37,106 nt of DNA, taken from assembly GCA_013138735.1 (NCBI GenBank), contig WTCE01000104.1, forward strand, positions 1 through 37,106. The letters run 5' to 3'. Made by a program: the position numbers and the translations under genes. The stretch is from Crocinitomix sp. (GTDB lineage: Bacteria > Bacteroidota > Bacteroidia > Flavobacteriales_D > Crocinitomicaceae). The notes under the pieces are model-generated. The model made no database searches. It had not been told where the DNA came from and saw only the letters and a program-made list of their open reading frames with translations. Within the stretch, counting starts at the first letter, position 1. Each line of letters starts with the position of its first letter. This document shows, piece by piece, positions 24,401 through 32,074 of this stretch.

Positions 24401-26308
24401 ATGAGACCAATTTTTAACATACTACTCTTATTTATTGGCCTAATGTCAGTTAATACAAACGCCGCACATTTATCATTATCAAAGGATTATGAAGGCTTTG
24501 TTGGCACATCATTGTCCTTCTATGTTGATCAACAAAACAAACTAAGTTTATCAAAATTTATTCAAAAAAAGAATGCGGATAAGTTGTCCAAATCAGAGGG
24601 AGAAATTTTTCTTCGCACCTCACCAATCCCATCTTATTGGTTTACGTTTTCGGCAAATTCAACACTATCAGAAGAGGTTTGGCTTAATCTTAAAAACAGC
24701 AATTTAAGTCAGGTTGATTTTTATAAATTGAACTATGCAGATGAAGTTTTAGAAGAGTATCACACCGGTAGTCTTGCAGATCGTTCAACCCGTGCTTATG
24801 ATTGTAATACATTTTGGTTTCCAATTATTGAGGCGAATGATACCGCCTCCTATCAATTTATATTCAAAATAAAAGCGGCATTGACCATTGAAGTTCCAGT
24901 AGAAATTGGAACCTTTCCTAAATTAATCGAATCCAAAGAGCAGTCCGACTTTTTAGCCTATTTCTTTATTGGAGCTATGTTAATTATGTTTGGCTATAAT
25001 ATTTTCCTTTTCATTTTCACGAAAGACAGAATTTATGGGGTTTATTCCTTTTATATTCTTTCCATAATTGTGGGCACTACCTTTTTAAATAATCATCCAA
25101 TATTGGAAAACTTTGTTGGAAAAGAGTTTACGTATAATTACACTGCATGCTGGTTATGGTCTGGCCTTATTGGTATTGGCGTCTTTGCAATGGAATATTT
25201 GCAGATTAAAAAAAGACTGCCAAAGATGTATAAATTACTTTGGATCGAAATGGGGATTATAATGCTCTACGCCATTCTAAATATTTTTATTCCTGTTGAT
25301 TTATTGTCCGTGACTTATCAAATTGTTGTGGTCTTATTTTACGGTACTTGCTTAGTTATAGCCTATTACTTCATGTGGTTTCTCAAGGATAGCCGTGCGA
25401 TATTATACGCTATTGGCTGGACCATTATGATGCTTGGTGGGATCATTTATTTATTAGTCATAAACGGTTTAATTACCTATACCGCAGTTTTTCGAAACAT
25501 GATGTATTTTGGTGTAATGAGCGAAGTGTTGATTTTCTCAATTGCACTTGCCCGTAGGTTGAATAGATTGAAGGCGGAACAAGAAAATCTAAACCAAGTT
25601 TTGGAGAAAACCAATGAAAGTTTATATAAAAATAATGAGGCATTAGATTCCTTCAATTATCATGTAAGTCATGATTTGAAAACGGTAATGAACAATAGTA
25701 ATGCTTTAGCCCAAATGGTTCAAAAGTATAATGACTTAGGGAGGACAGAAAAAGTGCAAGAAATCACTAAAAAGTTAATTCGTGTCACGGAAAATGGAGC
25801 AGAAACAGTTCAAAGTTTTTTGTCTTTGGGTTCGGTAGATAATATTTTAAAAAACGAAAGCGAAATTTCAATTGAGCCTTCGAAAGAATTGAGACTAATA
25901 ATTGAAAGAAACGATTTAGTAACGGCTATTGATATTACAATAGAAACAGATGAAATCGGGTCCTTATCCATGCATACCAAAGCATTTGAAAGCATCTTCC
26001 TGAATTTGCTAACCAATGCTATTAAATACAATACAGGAACTGCAAGGGCTAAAGTTCAGTTTAGAGTGAAGGGGAATGATTACGTATTTATTTTTTCCGA
26101 TAATGGAATCGGCATAGACACTGAAAAATATGGACGTCAAATTTTTGAGCCGTTTCAACGCGGAATGTTTATTGAAGGAGCAGAAGGAACCGGAGTGGGA
26201 CTATATTTAGTGAAAAGGATTGTGAATGCCTATAACGGTGAAATTAGTGTAGAAAGTGAGTTGGGTCATGGGGCAACATTTATAATTAAAATCCCAATGG
26301 ATCGGTGA
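24401..26308 (+). CDS. 7TMR-DISM sensor histidine kinase (HK4)
   Basis: 635 residues with the same architecture as its neighbours: signal peptide (1-22), DISMED2 periplasmic domain (about 28-175, WFTFSA, EVWLNLKNSNL, FWFPII), seven helices (about 184-384), coiled coil, H-box SFNYHVSHDLKTVMNN (His424) and HATPase_c with NLLTNAIKYN, DNGIGID and GTGVGLYLVKRI. The block from GWT through RNMMYFGVMSEVLIFSIA is nearly the same as in HK3, so the paralogues arose by tandem duplication. It begins one base after HK3, and its TGA overlaps the GTG start of HK5. Confidence 0.92.
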   Translation: MRPIFNILLLFIGLMSVNTNAAHLSLSKDYEGFVGTSLSFYVDQQNKLSLSKFIQKKNADKLSKSEGEIFLRTSPIPSYWFTFSANSTLSEEVWLNLKNSNLSQVDFYKLNYADEVLEEYHTGSLADRSTRAYDCNTFWFPIIEANDTASYQFIFKIKAALTIEVPVEIGTFPKLIESKEQSDFLAYFFIGAMLIMFGYNIFLFIFTKDRIYGVYSFYILSIIVGTTFLNNHPILENFVGKEFTYNYTACWLWSGLIGIGVFAMEYLQIKKRLPKMYKLLWIEMGIIMLYAILNIFIPVDLLSVTYQIVVVLFYGTCLVIAYYFMWFLKDSRAILYAIGWTIMMLGGIIYLLVINGLITYTAVFRNMMYFGVMSEVLIFSIALARRLNRLKAEQENLNQVLEKTNESLYKNNEALDSFNYHVSHDLKTVMNNSNALAQMVQKYNDLGRTEKVQEITKKLIRVTENGAETVQSFLSLGSVDNILKNESEISIEPSKELRLIIERNDLVTAIDITIETDEIGSLSMHTKAFESIFLNLLTNAIKYNTGTARAKVQFRVKGNDYVFIFSDNGIGIDTEKYGRQIFEPFQRGMFIEGAEGTGVGLYLVKRIVNAYNGEISVESELGHGATFIIKIPMDR

Positions 26309-28242
26309 TTAAATTTGCACATACATATAAACGGTTTCGTTTGCACTTATCATTACTTCTACTTCTTTTAAATGGTGCGGCTTTTGGACAGATAGTTGAA
26401 TTAGGCGATTCAAATCAGGCGATATTGATAGGCGATCAAGTTGCTTATTTCATTGATGATTCAAGCGCTTTAACCTATGATCAGGTTTTAAGTCGAACGG
26501 TTGAATTTACCAAGGGAAAAGGTAAAGTATTTGGAACCCCAGCAACAGAAGGTACCGTTTGGGTTTATTTTGAATTTAATAATTCTTCTGATCAAGATAT
26601 TTGGATGGATGTTCACAATTCAAACTTGTTGAATTGTCATTTATTTAAAATTAATAGCGCTAATGAATTAGTAGAAACCTATTTCGCAAGCGCATTGCAG
26701 GATTATTCGCAACGTTCACATGATGTTCACACCTTTTGGTTCCCTTTAGCTGAGGCAGGCGACAAAGAGACCTATCGCTATTTAATAAGTGTTAAAACAA
26801 CCTTGGCAATTGAGCTACCCCTTTATGTAGGGCCAGAAAGATCTCTTTATAAAAATACAAATAGAGACAACTGGATGGCTATCGCCTTTATTGGTGCACT
26901 TTTGGGGCTGTCGATTTATAATCTCTTTTTCTTCTTTAGTTTAAAACGCAAAATTTACTTATTCTATTCACTCAATGTGATTAGTTTCTTATTCGTAATT
27001 CCTTTCTTTAATAATTTCCCAATTACGAACTATATTTTCGGACATAATTTCACCCATATACATACATCAACCTGGATTTGGATTCCCTTTCTGACAAGCG
27101 CATTATTTGCCTCCTCATATTTAGGATTAAGACGTTTAGCACCACGTTTAAGGTATTTGTTGATGGGGTTCGTTAAATTTTTCATTCTCTTAATACCATT
27201 TACAATCTACTATCCAAGTGCTGGTCTTGCTAAATTATATGTTTTGAGCACATTAGTGTTTTACCTCGTTTGTTTACTTATCGGCTATTATATGCTGGTG
27301 GTGAAAAAACAAAAAAGGGCCTTATTATTTTGCCTTGGTTGGACCGCCATGTTCATTACTATAATTATTGTCGTGTTGGTGAGGAACGGAATTATGCCGT
27401 ACAGCCTATTTTTGCGAAATGCAACTTATGCTGGGATTTTTGTTGAAATGTTTGTCTTTGCAATTGCTATTGGGCAATACATGAACGCCTTACGTGCAGA
27501 CCAAATTAAGTTGAATAAAGCATTAAAAGAATCAAATGAGGAATTGATTGAACTTAATGAGTCGCTTGACTCTTTTAATTATCATGTCAGTCATGATTTG
27601 AAAACAGTTCTCAACAATACGAAGGCCTTAAGTAAAATGGCTGAAAAATATAATGAAAAGGGTGATCAAGGAAAATTAAGAGAGATTGTTCAAAAAATGC
27701 AGCAAGTCGCTGACAATGGCGTTGAAACTGTGCAAAGCTTTTTGTCATTAGGTAAAATCGACAACCTCTTTAATGTTGAAGGAACGGAGGAGTTGAATTT
27801 AGAAGCTGAAATTGCCACCATCATTAAGACGCATCAACTAACCAATAAAATTAAAGTAGCAATAACTCAGAACGAAATGAACGCGGTTAATATGCATGCT
27901 AAGGCATTCGAAAGTATCTTCCTGAACCTTTTTACAAACACTATTAAATATTCGATTGAAAACCCAACTGCTGAAATTCGTTTTTATCGTAATAAGAATA
28001 AATGTTGCATGGAATATCGGGATTTTGGTATTGGAATAGACATGGATAAATTTGGTGATGTTGTTTTTAATGCCTTCAATCGTGCAGGCAATGCAAGCCA
28101 TTCCGAAGGAACCGGAGTTGGACTTTATGTGCTTAATCGTATTGTCTCAAACTATCAAGGGACATGTGAAATGGAAAGTGAATTAGGTGAAGGCATTAAG
28201 TTGACCATGAGTTTCCCAGCTAAAAACGTCGCAATAGGTTAG
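26305..28242 (+). CDS. 7TMR-DISM sensor histidine kinase (HK5)
   Basis: 645 residues starting at GTG in a four-base GTGA overlap with HK4. It has a signal peptide (about 1-29, preceded by a basic region), DISMED2 (35-180, WVYFEF, DIWMDVHNSNL, FWFPLA), seven helices (about 190-390), and the H-box SFNYHVSHDLKTVLNN with His430. The HATPase_c has NLFTNTIKYS, DFGIGID (Phe replaces the usual Asn between D and G, but DxGxG is kept) and GTGVGLYVLNRI. It is the last kinase of the cluster; 136 bases separate it from the ABC transporter genes. Confidence 0.92.
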   Translation: MIKFAHTYKRFRLHLSLLLLLLNGAAFGQIVELGDSNQAILIGDQVAYFIDDSSALTYDQVLSRTVEFTKGKGKVFGTPATEGTVWVYFEFNNSSDQDIWMDVHNSNLLNCHLFKINSANELVETYFASALQDYSQRSHDVHTFWFPLAEAGDKETYRYLISVKTTLAIELPLYVGPERSLYKNTNRDNWMAIAFIGALLGLSIYNLFFFFSLKRKIYLFYSLNVISFLFVIPFFNNFPITNYIFGHNFTHIHTSTWIWIPFLTSALFASSYLGLRRLAPRLRYLLMGFVKFFILLIPFTIYYPSAGLAKLYVLSTLVFYLVCLLIGYYMLVVKKQKRALLFCLGWTAMFITIIIVVLVRNGIMPYSLFLRNATYAGIFVEMFVFAIAIGQYMNALRADQIKLNKALKESNEELIELNESLDSFNYHVSHDLKTVLNNTKALSKMAEKYNEKGDQGKLREIVQKMQQVADNGVETVQSFLSLGKIDNLFNVEGTEELNLEAEIATIIKTHQLTNKIKVAITQNEMNAVNMHAKAFESIFLNLFTNTIKYSIENPTAEIRFYRNKNKCCMEYRDFGIGIDMDKFGDVVFNAFNRAGNASHSEGTGVGLYVLNRIVSNYQGTCEMESELGEGIKLTMSFPAKNVAIG

Positions 28243-28378
28243 GGTAGCTATTCATTTTACAAATAGTCTTACAATAATTAGCGTAATCAAAGTTTTATTG
28301 TGAACAATTCGAAATAAGGCATCTGAATAACAGTAACTATTAAACTAACTTTACTTATTTGATTAAAGTCACCACACA

Positions 28379-29314
28379 ATGGAAGTTTTAAGGGTAGAAA
28401 ATATCGTCAAGCAATACGCAGGTCATACTGCATTGGACGATATTTCGATTGGGACTAAAAAAGGGGAGATTTTTGGCTTATTAGGGCCAAATGGTGCTGG
28501 GAAAACTACTTTAATTCGGGTCATTAATCAAATTATTGGCCCCGATTCTGGTAAAGTTTTTTTGGACGGTAAACCAATCCATCCCGAAGATGTAGCAAAA
28601 ATCGGTTATTTGCCTGAAGAGCGGGGGCTCTACAAAAAAATGAAGGTTTACGACCAAGTGATGTATTTTGCGCGCTTGAAGGGAATGGGCAAAGTTGAAG
28701 CCAAAAGAAAAATTGATCATTGGTTTGAGAAATTTGAAATTACCTCTTGGTATAACCGAAAAGTCGAAGAGCTTTCCAAAGGAATGGCACAAAAAATCCA
28801 GTTTATAATTACCGTTCTACATGAACCGAAATTACTGATCTTGGATGAACCCTTTAGCGGATTTGATCCCATTAACGCACAATTAATTCGGAACGAAATA
28901 TTAGAATTGAAGAAAAACGGCGCATCTATTTTGCTGTCAACTCATAATATGAATAGCGTTGAAGAAATTTGTGATTCAATTGCGCTAATCGATCAATCTA
29001 AACTTATTTTAAATGGAAAATTAGCGGAGGTTAAAAAGGAATTTAAATCCAATACCTACGCCGTCCAGTTTAAAGGAATGACATTTGGCTTTGCCAACGC
29101 TTTATTTGCTGATTTTTCATTAGAAAAGTCGGAACAAATTGACGAAGATAGAGCTGTAGCTTATGTCAAATTACTCAAGGGGAATACACTCAATCATTTA
29201 TTGAAAACCGTTATGCCTGTGGTAGAAATTGAATCAATTAATGAAGTGATTCCATCAATGAAGGACGTGTTTATACAAGCCGTTCAAGGAAAGAAAGGAG
29301 GGAATGATGAGTAA
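28379..29314 (+). CDS. ABC transporter ATP-binding protein (NatA-like)
   Basis: A 311-residue cytoplasmic ATPase of an ABC-2 exporter. It shows Walker A GPNGAGKTT (36-44), a Q-loop region, signature LSKGM (132-136) and Walker B LLILDEPFSGFDP (152-164), the H-loop STHNM, and a C-terminal DUF4162-type extension (about 225-305). The 3' end overlaps the permease gene by 11 bases, where a strong AAAGGAGGG serves the downstream start. The pair resembles NatAB-type sodium or drug exporters; the substrate is not determinable. Confidence 0.92.
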   Translation: MEVLRVENIVKQYAGHTALDDISIGTKKGEIFGLLGPNGAGKTTLIRVINQIIGPDSGKVFLDGKPIHPEDVAKIGYLPEERGLYKKMKVYDQVMYFARLKGMGKVEAKRKIDHWFEKFEITSWYNRKVEELSKGMAQKIQFIITVLHEPKLLILDEPFSGFDPINAQLIRNEILELKKNGASILLSTHNMNSVEEICDSIALIDQSKLILNGKLAEVKKEFKSNTYAVQFKGMTFGFANALFADFSLEKSEQIDEDRAVAYVKLLKGNTLNHLLKTVMPVVEIESINEVIPSMKDVFIQAVQGKKGGNDE

Positions 29315-30644
29315 AGTAGGATTAATCATCAAACGTGAATATGGCGCCCGAGTTAAAAAACGGTCGTTTTTATTAATAACCGCCTTTGTGCCGCTCTTAG
29401 TAGCTGGTTTGGTTTTTTTAGCCATGTGGTTTAGCATTCAAGAAATTAAACAAATTAATGTATTGGTTGTTGATCCTGGAAACCTTTGTCATGGCAAGGT
29501 TTTTACTGGTGATGAAACCAATGCGCCAGCCATTTTTTCATTCGTCCAAGAGGATGTTTCTTTGGATGATTTTCAACATCATGAAACCTATAATGGCTTC
29601 GATTTAATGTTGGGCATTCAAGCGCAAGTAATTACTAATAAAGGTATAAAAGGAGTTTATCGAGAACCCATTACACCAAAAGCAGAGTATTATATCAAAG
29701 ATAAAATTGAGTTAAGGTTAGAAGAATATTTTGCACTTGATCGGGGGATTAGTATCAACGAATACCGGCAAATTAGGCAAGAGTTCAATTTCAATTTATC
29801 TAGTATTGATCCAGATGCACAAGACATGACTTATGCCCGTTGGGTTGGCATTGTGTTTTCTACATTGATATTCCTCTTTATTTACATCTACGCTTCGCAA
29901 GTTACGCATGGTGTGTTGGAAGAGAAAACGAGCAGAATTGTCGAGATTTTGGTCTCATCAGTCAAGCCATTTCAATTAATGATTGGAAAAATAATAGGAA
30001 TAGGTTTGGTTGGACTGACCCAGTTTGCTATTTGGATTGTTCTCATTGGTCTGTCCTTGTTTTTAATGCGCGAATTTATCTTTCAAGACATTTTAAATCC
30101 AGAAGTTTTAGCAGATGCAATGACAAATGCTGGAAATTTAACGGGAGATGCAATGAGTGGTCAATCCTCCCAAATAATGAAGGACAGTGCCTTGATTGAT
30201 GTCATTTATAATGGCGTACCATGGAGTACATTATTGTTTCTATTCCTAATTTATTTTATTGGCGGATATTTGTTATTCGGTGCAATATTTGCCATTGTTG
30301 GTGCAGCTGTAGACTCTGAAACAGATTCACATCAAGCCATGTTGCCGGTGCAATTAATAGTCATCTTTATTTATGTAATTGGTTGTTTTGTGGTCTTTAA
30401 TCCAAGTGGTGCAACAGCCATGTGGTTGTCACAAATTCCATTTACTTCACCGTTTATTATGCTGCAACGAATTTCAGCTGGTGCGGTGCATTATACAGAA
30501 TTATTGCTTTCATTGCTATTGTTAGCTGTCACTATTTTTGTAACTTTAAAAGGAGCAGCCAAAGTGTATAGAACAGGTATTTTAATGTATGGAAAGAAAG
30601 CTTCTTGGAAAGAAATTTTTAAGTGGTTGCGTTATTCCAAGTAG
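29304..30644 (+). CDS. ABC-2 type permease (NatB-like)
   Basis: A 446-residue inner-membrane protein. Helix 1 is at about residues 22-45, a large extracytoplasmic domain spans about 45-180, and five more helices lie between about 182 and 425. The motif GVLEEKTSRIVEILVSS after helix 2 is characteristic of ABC-2 permeases of the NatB/YhaP group. Two ATGs (29304 and 29307) are possible; the AAAGGAGGG upstream (about 29294-29302) is better spaced for 29307. It forms an exporter with the preceding ATPase. Confidence 0.9.
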   Translation: MMSKVGLIIKREYGARVKKRSFLLITAFVPLLVAGLVFLAMWFSIQEIKQINVLVVDPGNLCHGKVFTGDETNAPAIFSFVQEDVSLDDFQHHETYNGFDLMLGIQAQVITNKGIKGVYREPITPKAEYYIKDKIELRLEEYFALDRGISINEYRQIRQEFNFNLSSIDPDAQDMTYARWVGIVFSTLIFLFIYIYASQVTHGVLEEKTSRIVEILVSSVKPFQLMIGKIIGIGLVGLTQFAIWIVLIGLSLFLMREFIFQDILNPEVLADAMTNAGNLTGDAMSGQSSQIMKDSALIDVIYNGVPWSTLLFLFLIYFIGGYLLFGAIFAIVGAAVDSETDSHQAMLPVQLIVIFIYVIGCFVVFNPSGATAMWLSQIPFTSPFIMLQRISAGAVHYTELLLSLLLLAVTIFVTLKGAAKVYRTGILMYGKKASWKEIFKWLRYSK

Positions 30645-30661
30645 CTTGCAATAAATAAATT

Positions 30662-31558
30662 GTGAAGCGTGTAGCAATAATTGATTTAGGAACAAATACT
30701 TTTAATCTATTGGTGATTGATAAATTCGCCAATGGTTTTAAAGAAGTGTTTAGCACTAAAGTGGGTGTTGGACTAGGTTTGGGAGGGATCAATGAAAACA
30801 GAATTCATGCGGATGCTGAAAAGCGTGCCTTGGAAACGTTAAGTGCTTACAAGCAAAAAGCAATTGAATTAAATGTGGATGAAATTGTTGCTTTCGGAAC
30901 CTCTGCTATTCGCAATGCTTCCAATAAAACTGATTTTATGCAATTGGTGAAAAGCCAACTTGGAATTGATATTGAGGTGATTTCAGGTGAAAGAGAGGCG
31001 GAGTTGATTTATAAAGGAGTTACAATGGATCTGGAAACAAATGCACCGTTTATTGTAATGGACATTGGTGGCGGCAGTACCGAGTTTATTTATGGAACTT
31101 CAACTGAGTTATTGATCTCAGGTAGTTTCGAAATTGGTGCATCACGCATTTATCAGGCCTTTGATTTTGCTGATCCGTATACCGTTGAAAACTGTGAAGT
31201 CATTGAGCAGTATTTGGACAAAGGCGTTGGCAATTTTTTTGACAGCATACAAACGGATCAGTTGATTGGCGCTAGTGGATCATTTGAAACCTTTTATGAA
31301 TTGCTGAGTGATAAGACTTATCCGGCAAATGAATACGTTGCTTTACCAAAAGCAGAATTAATGGCACAGTTAGAACGGATTATCTATTCAACTAAGGCCG
31401 AGCGAGAAAAAGACGATCGAATTATTCCTATCCGAAAAAAAATGGCACCTATTGCTGCTGTTAAAATTCGCTGGATAATTCGTAAATTGAACATTCAAAA
31501 GATTACCATTTCTCCCTACTCCTTAAAAGAAGGAGTGATTGATGAGGTAAAAGTATAA
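30662..31558 (+). CDS. Ppx/GppA family phosphatase (exopolyphosphatase-like)
   Basis: A 298-residue actin-fold enzyme expected to act on polyphosphate or pppGpp. Phosphate loop 1 is AIIDLGTNTFNL (5-16), SGEREAELIYKG (108-119) holds the likely catalytic Glu, and phosphate loop 2 is IVMDIGGGSTEF (131-142). It lacks the C-terminal HD domain of long Ppx/GppA proteins, as is common in short forms. It starts at GTG (30662), which places MKRVAIIDLG at the correct N-terminus. Whether polyphosphate or pppGpp is the substrate cannot be decided from sequence. Confidence 0.9.
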   Translation: MKRVAIIDLGTNTFNLLVIDKFANGFKEVFSTKVGVGLGLGGINENRIHADAEKRALETLSAYKQKAIELNVDEIVAFGTSAIRNASNKTDFMQLVKSQLGIDIEVISGEREAELIYKGVTMDLETNAPFIVMDIGGGSTEFIYGTSTELLISGSFEIGASRIYQAFDFADPYTVENCEVIEQYLDKGVGNFFDSIQTDQLIGASGSFETFYELLSDKTYPANEYVALPKAELMAQLERIIYSTKAEREKDDRIIPIRKKMAPIAAVKIRWIIRKLNIQKITISPYSLKEGVIDEVKV

Positions 31559-31579
31559 AGACCAAATAAATAAGTAGAT

Positions 31580-32074
31580 ATGAACCAGCCTTTAGCCCAC
31601 CTTGCAGACCATGCCAGAATATGGATTTTTCAATCCGATAGATTTTTAACTGCACATGAATGTGAGGAGATTAATAAAGCCATGCATGAATTTATTCCTA
31701 ATTGGGCTTCCCATGGAAATGATTTATACGGTGGTTTTGCGCTTGAAAAAGCATTGTTTTTAATAGTTGGAGTAGATGAAACCAAGAGTCCGGCTAGCGG
31801 ATGTTCAATTGACAGTTTAACACGGGTAGTCAAAGATTTGGGTGCAAAACTAAATATCAACTTTTTTAACCGTTTGGCGATTGCTTATGAAGATGGGCAA
31901 GGCAAAATTGAGATCGTAAGCATGGCTGATTTTAAGCGGATGTTGACGGAGAACAAAGTGGATTCTAATACAATTGTCTTTAATAATTTGGTGAATACAC
32001 GTGCCGATTTTGATTCTAAATGGCGCACTTCTGTTCAAAGTAGCTGGCATTCAAACCTTCTTCAATTAGTATGA
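31580..32074 (+). CDS. Conserved Bacteroidota protein (often labelled 'ABC transporter ATPase')
   Basis: 164 residues, soluble, with no signal peptide. It matches from memory a conserved Bacteroidota family whose members read RVWIYQSNR..., W.AHG..L..GF, ASGCSID and NTIVFNNLVN; here ARIWIFQSDRFLT, NWASHGNDLYGGF, PASGCSIDSLTRVV and NTIVFNNLVNT are visible. Database names often call it an ABC transporter ATPase, but no Walker A, Walker B or ABC signature exists here. The conserved Cys in SGCS may be functional. It overlaps the CAP-domain gene by four bases. Function unknown. Confidence 0.85.
   Translation: MNQPLAHLADHARIWIFQSDRFLTAHECEEINKAMHEFIPNWASHGNDLYGGFALEKALFLIVGVDETKSPASGCSIDSLTRVVKDLGAKLNINFFNRLAIAYEDGQGKIEIVSMADFKRMLTENKVDSNTIVFNNLVNTRADFDSKWRTSVQSSWHSNLLQLV

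Noticed and set aside
29840-30199. 119-residue reading frame inside the ABC-2 permease gene
   Set aside because: It is an out-of-frame shadow of a membrane-protein gene with clear family motifs.
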